Assembly: GCA_937998865.1 (NCBI GenBank)
Contig: CALLBR010000005.1
Span: 1-64,000, forward strand
Origin: an uncultured bacterium
GTDB taxonomy: Bacteria; Nitrospirota; Thermodesulfovibrionia; Thermodesulfovibrionales; Thermodesulfovibrionaceae
Length of the DNA stretch: 64,000 nt
Reading direction: 5' to 3'
Both the position numbers and the translations under genes were made by a program. Every line of letters starts with the position of its first letter. Position 1 is the stretch's first letter. The notes under the pieces were generated by a model, which was not told where the DNA came from, searched no databases, and saw only the letters and a list, made by a program, of their open reading frames with translations. Of this stretch, positions 8,293 to 16,134 are shown in pieces.

Positions 8293-8673
8293 ATGGAACC
8301 AGGAAATTACATACCAACTAAATATTTACCTGTTATCATTGCTTTAGCCTTTTCAACAATTTTTGGGGTGGGAGGATTATTGATTAATAAAATATTGGCT
8401 CCAAAAAAATTCAATCCTGTCAAACTCATGAGCTATGAGAGTGGTAATCTTCCGAGTGGAGATACTAGAAGTAGATTTTTTATAGGATTTTTTTTGCTTG
8501 CCATACTATTCGTGGTATTTGATGTAGAGGTAATATTTTTATATCCCTGGGCTTTAGCATTTGATTTGATTTCCTTAGAAGGATTTTGGGCCATGTTAAT
8601 TTTTATTAGCCTTATTTTATTAGGTTATATTTATGAGATTTTTATAGGAGCCCTCCAATGGCACAAGAAATAG
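8293..8673 (+). CDS. nuoA: NADH-quinone oxidoreductase subunit A
   Basis: 126 residues with three membrane helices. The conserved loop KLMSYESGNLPSGDTRSRFF is the NuoA signature that takes part in the quinone-site switch, and FDVEVIFLYPWA is in the second helix. It lies inside the operon (fifth Nuo gene position after B, D, I), whereas it is first in most bacteria. Overlaps nuoC by 16 nt. Confidence 0.95.
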   Translation: MEPGNYIPTKYLPVIIALAFSTIFGVGGLLINKILAPKKFNPVKLMSYESGNLPSGDTRSRFFIGFFLLAILFVVFDVEVIFLYPWALAFDLISLEGFWAMLIFISLILLGYIYEIFIGALQWHKK

Positions 8674-9185
8674 GAAATCTTCAAAAGTTAATAGAAAAAG
8701 TGAGAGCTCTCTTTGCAACAGAAATAATTGAGATAAAAGAGTTTAGAGGGCAGACTGCAATACTGATAAATAAACAAAATGCAAAGAAGATTATTAAATA
8801 TCTAAAGGAACAAGAAGGTTTTAATCATCTTCAGGATCTTTGCGGAGTTGATTATTATCCAGAAAAACCAAGATTTGAAGTTGTTTACAATCTATACAGT
8901 ATTTGGAGAAAAATGCATCTAAGAGTAAGAGTTAAAGTTCATGAGGAAGACCCCGAAATAGATACTATTACAGATCTTTGGCAAGGGGCTAATTGGCACG
9001 AAAGAGAATGTTATGACATGTTTGGTATTAGCTTTAAGGGACATGCAGATTTAAGAAGAATACTCATGCCAGAAGACTGGAATGGTCATCCTCTTAGAAA
9101 AGATTATCCTTTAAAGGGCAAGGAAATTTGGAGCGGCTTTAGACAGTTATTTAATCAAAATTACCTTGATGATGGAGGATATTAA
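8658..9185 (+). CDS. nuoC: NADH-quinone oxidoreductase subunit C
   Basis: 175 residues, the 30-kDa subunit. The family signature WHERECYDMFGISFKGHADLRRILMPEDW and the terminal HPLRKDYPL are present. The ATG follows GGAG and lies within the nuoA 3' end; the last base of its stop overlaps the first base of the nuoH ATG. Peripheral arm, cytoplasmic. The separation from nuoD by nuoI and nuoA is unusual. Confidence 0.95.
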   Translation: MAQEIGNLQKLIEKVRALFATEIIEIKEFRGQTAILINKQNAKKIIKYLKEQEGFNHLQDLCGVDYYPEKPRFEVVYNLYSIWRKMHLRVRVKVHEEDPEIDTITDLWQGANWHERECYDMFGISFKGHADLRRILMPEDWNGHPLRKDYPLKGKEIWSGFRQLFNQNYLDDGGY

Positions 9186-10177
9186 TGTTAGAGTTCCTTT
9201 TAATGATAATAAAAACTATGATTGTTTTTGCAATTGTCCTTGCTCACGTTGCCTATACCACTTATGCAGAGAGAAAAATAATTGGCCGTGCTCAAGCAAG
9301 AATGGGTCCTATGGAAGTTGGTCCTCATGGATTACTTCAGCCTATAGCAGATTTTATAAAAATATTTTTCAAAGAGGATATTATTCCTGTAAAGTCAGAA
9401 AAGTTTATTTTTCAGATTGCACCTTTGATTGTTTTAGTCTTTACAATGGTTAATTTAACTGTTATACCTTTTACTGCCAATTTTGTATTAGCTGATTTAA
9501 ACATAGGATTGCTCTTCATATTAGCTTCTGCATCAATTGCTGTGTATGGAATTATACTTGCTGGATGGGCGTCAAACAGCAAGTATTCTTTTCTTGGAGG
9601 ACTTCGATCTGCAAGTCAGGTTTTATCTTATGAAATTGCTCTTGCTCTAAGTCTTGCAGGAGTTGTACTTGCTTCGGGCTCTCTTAATCTAAAGGATATT
9701 GTGATAGCTCAGCATAATACAATTTTTGGCATTTATGCTATACCTCAAATAATCGGGTTTGTTGTTTTCATTGTTGCAGCCTTTGCAGAGACTAATAGAG
9801 CTCCCTTTGATCTTCCAGAAGCTGAGACAGAACTTGTAGCAGGATATCTAACAGAATATAGCGCCTTCCGCTATGCTTTGTTTTTCCTTGCTGAATATGT
9901 TGCTATGTATATAATGGCATCTTTATGTGCCCTCTGTTTTTTGGGAGGTTGGACTGTTCCTAAGTTTATAACCCATATATTTCCCTTTCTTCATAAAGTT
10001 CCCGGCTTACTATGGTTTGCCATTAAAGTTTATGCCTTTATATTTTTATATATTTGGGTAAGAGCTACTTTTCCAAGATACAGATTTGATCAGCTATTAA
10101 ACATAGGCTGGAAAGTGCTTATCCCAGCTGGAATAATTAATTTAATTATAATTGCCTTTGTTAAGAAATTCCATTAA
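9185..10177 (+). CDS. nuoH: NADH-quinone oxidoreductase subunit H
   Basis: 330 residues with about eight membrane helices. Signatures are YAERKIIGRAQARMGP near the N-terminus and AAFAETNRAPFDLPEAETEL in the middle, the acidic loop that couples quinone reduction to proton pumping. Subunit H forms the membrane end of the quinone tunnel. The start follows GATGGAGGATATTA. The 95-aa ORF at 9166-9453 is a frame shadow. Confidence 0.97.
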   Translation: MLEFLLMIIKTMIVFAIVLAHVAYTTYAERKIIGRAQARMGPMEVGPHGLLQPIADFIKIFFKEDIIPVKSEKFIFQIAPLIVLVFTMVNLTVIPFTANFVLADLNIGLLFILASASIAVYGIILAGWASNSKYSFLGGLRSASQVLSYEIALALSLAGVVLASGSLNLKDIVIAQHNTIFGIYAIPQIIGFVVFIVAAFAETNRAPFDLPEAETELVAGYLTEYSAFRYALFFLAEYVAMYIMASLCALCFLGGWTVPKFITHIFPFLHKVPGLLWFAIKVYAFIFLYIWVRATFPRYRFDQLLNIGWKVLIPAGIINLIIIAFVKKFH

Positions 10178-10189
10178 AGGGGATTGAAA

Positions 10190-10708
10190 ATGGTAAAGAT
10201 AATTTTCGTATATTTTGCCATACTAATTATAGCCTCAGCCTTAGCTGCTATAACGAGGAAAAATCTTGTTTATAGTTTGTTTTGGATACTTCTTATGTTT
10301 ATTCATCTTGGTGGACTTTATCTTTTACTAAACGCAGAATTTCTGGCTATGGTTCAACTTATAGTTTATGCTGGTGCTATTCTTGTAATGTTTCTTTTTG
10401 TAATATTTTTGCTCAACTTAAAGGAGGAGATTAAAGAAGCGGTATTCCTACATAAATGGTCTTCAAGGCTCTACGGGATACTTTTTTTACTATTTTTTGC
10501 TTTTCTAGGTGTCTGGAGCTTTAAAAATAACTTTAAAGGCATTTACTCTATTGAATTAATTGAAAAAGAGGGACATACAAAAGTATTAGGCACAGTCCTT
10601 TTCAATGAATATTTATTTCCTTTTTTAATTCTAGGTTTTATCTTACTTGTTCCTTTATTGGGAGTAGGGATTGTGGCATTGAGGAGGAAAACTAATGGTA
10701 CCACTTAG
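10190..10708 (+). CDS. nuoJ: NADH-quinone oxidoreductase subunit J
   Basis: 172 residues with five predicted membrane helices. The motif LNAEFLAMVQLIVYAGAILVMFLFVIFLLN is the family core containing the pi-bulge helix. The ATG at 10190 is chosen over the track's TTG at 10184 because AAAGGGGA ends 6-7 nt before it. Overlaps nuoK by 14 nt. Confidence 0.93.
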   Translation: MVKIIFVYFAILIIASALAAITRKNLVYSLFWILLMFIHLGGLYLLLNAEFLAMVQLIVYAGAILVMFLFVIFLLNLKEEIKEAVFLHKWSSRLYGILFLLFFAFLGVWSFKNNFKGIYSIELIEKEGHTKVLGTVLFNEYLFPFLILGFILLVPLLGVGIVALRRKTNGTT

Positions 10709-11000
10709 TTACTACCTTATCTTGAGCGTAATTGTCTTTTTTATTGGAGCATTTAGCTTTTTAACAAGAAGAAATCTTATCATGATGTTTTTATCTATTG
10801 AAATAATGCTTAATGCTGTAAATATATCACTTGTGGCTCTGAGTCATTACATGCAGGATATAAGAGGTCAGATACTTGCCCTTTTTGTTATAGCTCTGGC
10901 AGGTGGTGCAGTGGCAGTAGGTTTAATTATTCTTGTTTTGGCTTATAGAAACAGAAAAACTCTGAAACTTGAAGATTTTAATCTTTTAAGGGAAGAATGA
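10695..11000 (+). CDS. nuoK: NADH-quinone oxidoreductase subunit K
   Basis: 101 residues, three membrane helices. The conserved glutamate of helix 2 is in FLSIEIMLNAVNI and the second acidic position is replaced by the ALFVIALAGGAVAVGL stretch. Length matches the family. Starts inside nuoJ and its TGA overlaps the next start. Confidence 0.94.
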   Translation: MVPLSYYLILSVIVFFIGAFSFLTRRNLIMMFLSIEIMLNAVNISLVALSHYMQDIRGQILALFVIALAGGAVAVGLIILVLAYRNRKTLKLEDFNLLREE

Positions 11001-12484
11001 TGAACATAGAGTATTCTTTCTTACCTTTAGTACCAATAATAGTCTCTCTTTTAGCGATTCCTCTCATAATTGCAACAGGTGAGCGAAATCCTAATCTAAG
11101 GGAGTTTTGGTCTTTATTAGCAGGTATTATTAAGTTTTCAGCTATAGTCAGTATGCTTCCTAAGGTTTTATCGGGCACAATCATAGAATGCCAAGTTTTT
11201 CAAATTTTGCCAGGTATAGAGATAAAATTTAGGGTGGATGCCCTAGGAATGTTATTTGCCATTGGCGCATCCTTTCTATGGATAATTACAACTTTCTATT
11301 CTATCGGTTACATGAGAGGTCACAAAGAGAGAAAACAGACAAGATACTTCGCATGCTTTGCAGCAGCTCTTTCAACAACCATAGGTGTTGCTTTTTCAGC
11401 AAATCTTTTCACTATGTTTTTATTTTATGAAGGATTAACTTTTGTAACTTATCCCTTGGTGGCTCATCATGAGACTGAAGAAGCAAAGGCAGGTGCAAGA
11501 AAGTATGCTATATATCTGATAGGTGCTGCAAAAGTTTTTCTGGTGGCGGCTATTGTTGTTACCTATTTAATTGCTGGAACCCTTGATTTTAAAAAAGGTG
11601 GCATATTTTCTGAAACAGTAAGGCAAACTTATTCAGGAATTCTTAGCATTGTATTTTTCATGTATCTTTACGGATTTGCAAAGGCTGCTTTAATGCCTTT
11701 GCATGGATGGTTACCTGCTGCAATGGTGGCTCCAACTCCTGTAAGTGCCTTACTTCATGCTGTGGCAGTGGTTAAAACAGGCGTATTTACAATTTTAAGA
11801 GTCATATTTTTTGTTTACGGTACAGATTTTCTTAAAGAACTTCCATCCACTGACATAGCTTTATTTATGGCTGCTTTTACCATTACAGTGGCTTCAATGA
11901 TTGCATTAACAAGAGATAATATTAAAGCACGATTAGCTTTTTCCACAGTGAGCCAACTTTCATACATTATTCTTGGAGCTTTATTGCTCACCTATAACGG
12001 AATGATAGGAGGCATAATTCACATTTCAAACCATGCCTTTGCAAAAATAACTCTCTTCTTCTGCGCTGGTTCACTTTATGTGTGTGCCCATAAAACAGAG
12101 GTTAGTCAGCTTGATGGAATTGCAAAGAAAATGCCTTGGACAATGGCAGCTTTCACAATCGGAGCATTAGGAATGATAGGCGTTCCTCTAGTAGGAGGTT
12201 TTGTAACAAAGTGGTATCTTCTTTTAGGAGCCCTTGAGAGAGGAAGCATAGAAATATTGTCCCTTTTACTTTTTAGCTCTCTTCTTAATGCTGGATACTT
12301 TTTACCCATAATTTACCGAGCCTACTTTAAGAATTTTCCTGAATCTCTCCAGGAAGGACATACTCATGACATTAAAGAAAACCCCCTCATGGCAGTAACT
12401 TTGACGATTACTGCCCTATTAAGCATAATTGGTGGTTTATATCCTGATTTAATAGTTAATCTTGCAAAGGAGGTTTTAAAGTGA
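10997..12484 (+). CDS. Extra antiporter-like subunit (MrpD/NuoM/NuoL type, without lateral helix)
   Basis: 495 residues, about 14 membrane helices. It has the proton-channel motifs of antiporter-like subunits: the helix-5 glutamate in FLFYEGLTFVTYPLV and GFAKAALMPLHGWLPAAMVAPTPVSALLHA with the helix-7 lysine. It ends at helix 14 and lacks the long C-terminal lateral helix of NuoL, which instead is present in the 590-aa protein encoded downstream. It most resembles MrpD-type subunits. With NuoL-like, NuoM and NuoN this gives four antiporter-like subunits in one operon, one more than standard complex I. Start is ambiguous between ATGs at 10997 and 11000, both over the nuoK stop. Confidence 0.88.
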   Translation: MMNIEYSFLPLVPIIVSLLAIPLIIATGERNPNLREFWSLLAGIIKFSAIVSMLPKVLSGTIIECQVFQILPGIEIKFRVDALGMLFAIGASFLWIITTFYSIGYMRGHKERKQTRYFACFAAALSTTIGVAFSANLFTMFLFYEGLTFVTYPLVAHHETEEAKAGARKYAIYLIGAAKVFLVAAIVVTYLIAGTLDFKKGGIFSETVRQTYSGILSIVFFMYLYGFAKAALMPLHGWLPAAMVAPTPVSALLHAVAVVKTGVFTILRVIFFVYGTDFLKELPSTDIALFMAAFTITVASMIALTRDNIKARLAFSTVSQLSYIILGALLLTYNGMIGGIIHISNHAFAKITLFFCAGSLYVCAHKTEVSQLDGIAKKMPWTMAAFTIGALGMIGVPLVGGFVTKWYLLLGALERGSIEILSLLLFSSLLNAGYFLPIIYRAYFKNFPESLQEGHTHDIKENPLMAVTLTITALLSIIGGLYPDLIVNLAKEVLK

Positions 12485-12615
12485 TGGATAGGGAAAGAGA
12501 GGAAAAAATGATTCTAAAACATGATCCCATACCTCTTTATAGAACTATATTTTATTTAGTTTTTTTATTAGGTTCTCTTTATCTTGCACTAATAGTATTT
12601 TTAGGAGCTAAATAA
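12484..12615 (+). CDS. Small single-span membrane protein, 43 aa (absent from ORF track)
   Basis: A 43-codon ORF beginning MDREREEKMILKHDPIPLYR and ending in one hydrophobic segment with FLGAK. Its ATG overlaps the preceding stop (TGATG) and its TAA overlaps the next start (TAATG), so it is tightly coupled on both sides. GGAGG lies upstream. I do not recognise the family. Position between antiporter-like genes suggests a small accessory subunit of the membrane arm, comparable to the small subunits of Mrp antiporters, but that is inference. Confidence 0.7.
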   Translation: MDREREEKMILKHDPIPLYRTIFYLVFLLGSLYLALIVFLGAK

Positions 12616-12851
12616 TGAGCAGTAAAAAGATGGATAAAGGCTTAAAAAGAATTTTAACGATTTTCTATATCTTTCTTTTAGTTCTTATTGTAATCGATCT
12701 TTTTATTCATAAACATGATTTTTTCGGGTTTGACGGATATCCCTCTTTTTATGGTGCCTATGGTTTAGTTGCTTGTATTCTTCTTGTTCTCGTTGCTAAA
12801 TATGTTCTTCGCCCTCTAGTTATGAGAAGGGAGGATTATTACAATGAATAA
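12615..12851 (+). CDS. Small two-span membrane protein, possible antiporter/complex I accessory subunit
   Basis: 78 residues with a basic N-terminus, two membrane helices (about 11-29 and 47-66), and a charged tail LVMRREDYYNE. The loop has HKHDFFGFDGYPSFYGAYG. From memory, small proteins ending in a similar RKEDYYD tail sit next to MrpD-like genes in other bacteria; I cannot verify this here. Start overlaps the 43-aa gene and the end overlaps the next gene, so it is an operon member. Function unknown; probably a structural or linker subunit of the membrane arm. Confidence 0.82.
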   Translation: MSSKKMDKGLKRILTIFYIFLLVLIVIDLFIHKHDFFGFDGYPSFYGAYGLVACILLVLVAKYVLRPLVMRREDYYNE

Positions 12852-14616
12852 CTTCACACCTCCAGCTTTGATTTTAATATTTGGATCTCTTTTGATTCCC
12901 TTTCTAAGGGGTCGAACAAGGCAAGTATATTTAGTCCTTCTTCCCCTTCTTACAGTAGCTTATCTTTTCAGCCTCTCTGAAGGTATTTATTGGAAATTGA
13001 AAATTCTTGATTATGAGTTAATATTTGGAAGGATAGATAGGCTCAGCCTTGCTTTTGGATATATTTTTGCCATCATCACCCTAATAGTATCAATATACAG
13101 CCTTCATGTGAAAGATAATCTTCATCTTATATCAGCTTTCATCTATGCTGGAGGAGCTTTAGGTGCAATTTTTGCCGGAGATTTTATTACTCTATTTGTT
13201 TTTTGGGAGATTATGGCTTTTTCTGCCACATATGTGATTTGGTCTGCAAAAACAAAAAAGGCTGTAAATGCAGGTATGCGATATCTTATGGTACATATTT
13301 TTGGTGGACTTCTTCTGCTTGGTGGAATAATGGTTTATTACAAAGAAACAGGATCTCTAGTATTTAACTACATAGGCTTAAAAGGCTTGGCAGAATGGCT
13401 TATTTTTCTTGGATTCGGCATAAATGCTGCTTTTCCAATTCTTCATGCATGGTTACCAGATGCTTATCCAGAATCTACTGAGACAGGAACAGTTTTTTTA
13501 TCAGCCTTTACTACCAAAACAGCTGTATATGTCTTAGCAAGAGGATTTCCCGGAACAGAGTTATTGATATATATAGGTGCCATAATGACAGCTTTTCCAA
13601 TATTTTATGCTGTTATTGAGAATAACTTGAGAAGGGTTCTCTCCTATAGTCTTATTAACCAAGTTGGTTTTATGGTAACTGGCATTGGAATAGGAACACA
13701 ACTTTCATTGAATGGAACAGTGGCTCATGCTTTTTGTCATATTCTCTATAAAGCCTTATTATTCATGTCCATGGGTGCAGTGCTTTATAGAACAGGTAAA
13801 ATAAATGCCACAGATTTGGGCGGTCTTTATAAATCTATGCCTTTAACAACTCTTTTCTGTATTGTGGGGGCTGCTTCCATATCTGGAGTCCCTTTAACCA
13901 GTGGCTTTGTAAGTAAGTCTATGATAGTGTCTGCAGCAGCAGAGGGAGGGATGCTTCTTATTTGGATTGCTCTACTTTTTGCTTCTGCTGGTGTTTTTCA
14001 TCATTCTGGAATAAAGATTCCCTTTTTTGCTTTCTTTAGTCACGATTCTGGCTTAAGACCAAAAGAGGCTCCCATCCATATGTTGGTTGCCATGGGATTA
14101 GCTGCATTTATGTGTATTGCTATAGGTGTTTTACCAGGACCTCTTTATTCAATCCTTCCCTATCCTGTGGATTATGAACCATATACTCCTTCCCATGTAA
14201 TAGATCAGACCCAACTTCTTGCTTTTTCAGCCTTAGCTTTTACTTTGCTTATGCTTTCAGGGATTTATCCACCTGAAATTAGATGTATTAATTTGGATAC
14301 AGACTGGTTTTACAGAAAAGGAACCCGCCTTTTTGTTACCTTTAGCCACAATGTTCTTGCGAAAATTGAATATAACATCATAGGTCAAGCCTATGAGTAT
14401 GCTGTTATAAAGCCTTTGCTTAAAATAGCCAATTTTTTGAAAATTCTGGATTCATCAGGAATAGATGGTACTTATAATGGGATGGCAAAGGGATCCATGA
14501 AAATAAGTAACATCCTAAAGGAAATACAAACAGGTAGAGCCCATGATTATGCTTTTATAATGATTTTAGGGATAATTTCAATGATTTTCATAATGCTAAT
14601 TTCTTTCTTAATTTAG
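12844..14616 (+). CDS. NuoL-like antiporter subunit with C-terminal lateral helix
   Basis: 590 residues. The first about 460 are an antiporter core, with FWEIMAFSATYVIW (helix-5 Glu), INAAFPILHAWLPDAYPEST and a later HAFCHILYKALLFMSMGA. The C-terminal 120 residues (DTDWFYRKGTR, then GIDGTYNGMAKGSMK and LKEIQTGRAHDYAF) match the NuoL lateral-helix and terminal-helix region. This makes it the NuoL equivalent, although the core looks MrpD-like. The lateral helix normally braces NuoM and NuoN, so a version spanning four antiporter units would be needed here. Start follows GGGAGGATTATTACA. Confidence 0.88.
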   Translation: MNNFTPPALILIFGSLLIPFLRGRTRQVYLVLLPLLTVAYLFSLSEGIYWKLKILDYELIFGRIDRLSLAFGYIFAIITLIVSIYSLHVKDNLHLISAFIYAGGALGAIFAGDFITLFVFWEIMAFSATYVIWSAKTKKAVNAGMRYLMVHIFGGLLLLGGIMVYYKETGSLVFNYIGLKGLAEWLIFLGFGINAAFPILHAWLPDAYPESTETGTVFLSAFTTKTAVYVLARGFPGTELLIYIGAIMTAFPIFYAVIENNLRRVLSYSLINQVGFMVTGIGIGTQLSLNGTVAHAFCHILYKALLFMSMGAVLYRTGKINATDLGGLYKSMPLTTLFCIVGAASISGVPLTSGFVSKSMIVSAAAEGGMLLIWIALLFASAGVFHHSGIKIPFFAFFSHDSGLRPKEAPIHMLVAMGLAAFMCIAIGVLPGPLYSILPYPVDYEPYTPSHVIDQTQLLAFSALAFTLLMLSGIYPPEIRCINLDTDWFYRKGTRLFVTFSHNVLAKIEYNIIGQAYEYAVIKPLLKIANFLKILDSSGIDGTYNGMAKGSMKISNILKEIQTGRAHDYAFIMILGIISMIFIMLISFLI

Positions 14617-14625
14617 AGGTGAAAT

Positions 14626-16122
14626 ATGGCAGAAACAACATTTAGTTATCCTCTTGTCTCCTTCATAATTTTCTTTCCTTTGTTGGGAGTTTTATTGATT
14701 TTAATCCTCAGAAAGGAGACAATAGCAAAGTTTGTGGCTCTTTTTGTAACCCTGGCAAATTTGATTATATCACTTCCTGTCTTTATAAATTTTGATAAAA
14801 CAAATCCTCATTTTCAGTTTGTTGAATCATATAAATGGCTATCATCAATAAATGCCCAATACAAGATAGGAGTAGATGGCTTAAGCATTTTATTTGTTTT
14901 ATTAACATTGATAATTAGCATACTTTGCGTAGCCGTTTCCTGGAGTGCCATTAAGGAGCGAGTTAGGCTTTTTTATGCCATGATTCTCTTTATGGAAACT
15001 TGCATGATAGGTGTTTTCTGTGCTATGGATTTACTTCTATTCTACCTCTTTTATGAGGCTATGTTGATTCCTATGTTTTTATTAATCGGTATCTGGGGAA
15101 GTGCAAACAGGGTCTATGCTTCCGTAAAGTTTGTAATTTTTACCTTTGCAGGCAGTATTTTAATGCTTATTGGAATTATAAGTCTATATTTTATGGCAGG
15201 GAAAACTTTTGATGTAACAGAAATCCTAAAGATAAAACTTCCGTTAGAATTTCAATATTGGCTATTTTTTGCATTTTTTGCTGCTTTTGCCGTGAAAGTT
15301 CCCATGTTTCCCTTTCATACTTGGTTGCCTGATGCTCATACAGAAGCGCCTACTGCAGGAAGTGTAATACTTGCTGGAATACTCCTAAAAATTGGAGGTT
15401 ATGGATTTTTAAGATTCTCTATCCCTTTCTGTCAAGAGGCTGCCCTTTCTTTGAAATTATTCATGCAAATACTGTCGATTTTCGCAATAATTTACGGAGC
15501 TTTTGTAACCTTAATGCAAAATGATTTTAAAAGACTCATTGCCTATTCAAGTGTAAGCCATATGGGGTTTGTTACCTTAGGAATTTTCTCTTTTAATCAA
15601 GTTGCCATGGAAGGTGGCATACTTCAAATGATCAATCACGGCATTGTGACAGGAGCATTATTTATGTTAATTGGGGTTATTTATGAAAGGACTCACACAA
15701 GGGATTTAGAAAAATATGGAGGTTTAGGAAAAGCTGTTCCTATTTTCGTCTTATTCTATACTTTTTTCTCAGCAGCTGCTATTGGTTTTCCTGGTACAAA
15801 TTCCTTTATAGGTGAATTTCTGGTAATGCTTGGAGCTTTCAAAAGCAGCATATACATTGGTACTCCTCTTATTTTAGGCATAGCTCTCGGTACAACTTAT
15901 ATGGTTTGGCTATACTATAGGGTTGTTTTGAATGAGATAAAAGCGGACATGAGAGAACAATTGTATGATTTAAATTTAAGAGAAATTGTAATGTTCATTC
16001 CATTAATTTTTCTTGTTTTACTTATCGGTTTTCAACCTTCGGTGGCTCTTGATTATATGACATCCTCAGTAAAGATGTTACTCGAAGATTTATTTATGAA
16101 TTCTGCTTTAACTTTTAGATAA
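14626..16122 (+). CDS. nuoM: NADH-quinone oxidoreductase subunit M
   Basis: 498 residues, 14 helices. The NuoM signatures are clear: FYLFYEAMLIPMFLLIGIWG with the helix-5 glutamate, KVPMFPFHTWLPDAHTEAPTAGSVILAGILLK, and RLIAYSSVSHMGFVTLGIF. The length matches the family. Follows the NuoL-like gene by 9 nt (AGAGGTGAAAT Shine-Dalgarno) and precedes nuoN by 12 nt. Confidence 0.96.
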   Translation: MAETTFSYPLVSFIIFFPLLGVLLILILRKETIAKFVALFVTLANLIISLPVFINFDKTNPHFQFVESYKWLSSINAQYKIGVDGLSILFVLLTLIISILCVAVSWSAIKERVRLFYAMILFMETCMIGVFCAMDLLLFYLFYEAMLIPMFLLIGIWGSANRVYASVKFVIFTFAGSILMLIGIISLYFMAGKTFDVTEILKIKLPLEFQYWLFFAFFAAFAVKVPMFPFHTWLPDAHTEAPTAGSVILAGILLKIGGYGFLRFSIPFCQEAALSLKLFMQILSIFAIIYGAFVTLMQNDFKRLIAYSSVSHMGFVTLGIFSFNQVAMEGGILQMINHGIVTGALFMLIGVIYERTHTRDLEKYGGLGKAVPIFVLFYTFFSAAAIGFPGTNSFIGEFLVMLGAFKSSIYIGTPLILGIALGTTYMVWLYYRVVLNEIKADMREQLYDLNLREIVMFIPLIFLVLLIGFQPSVALDYMTSSVKMLLEDLFMNSALTFR

Positions 16123-16134
16123 GGAGGCTGTTAA

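Noticed and set aside
9166-9453. 95-aa ORF in the nuoH region
   Set aside because: Out-of-frame shadow of nuoH with unusual Cys/Ser-rich composition.
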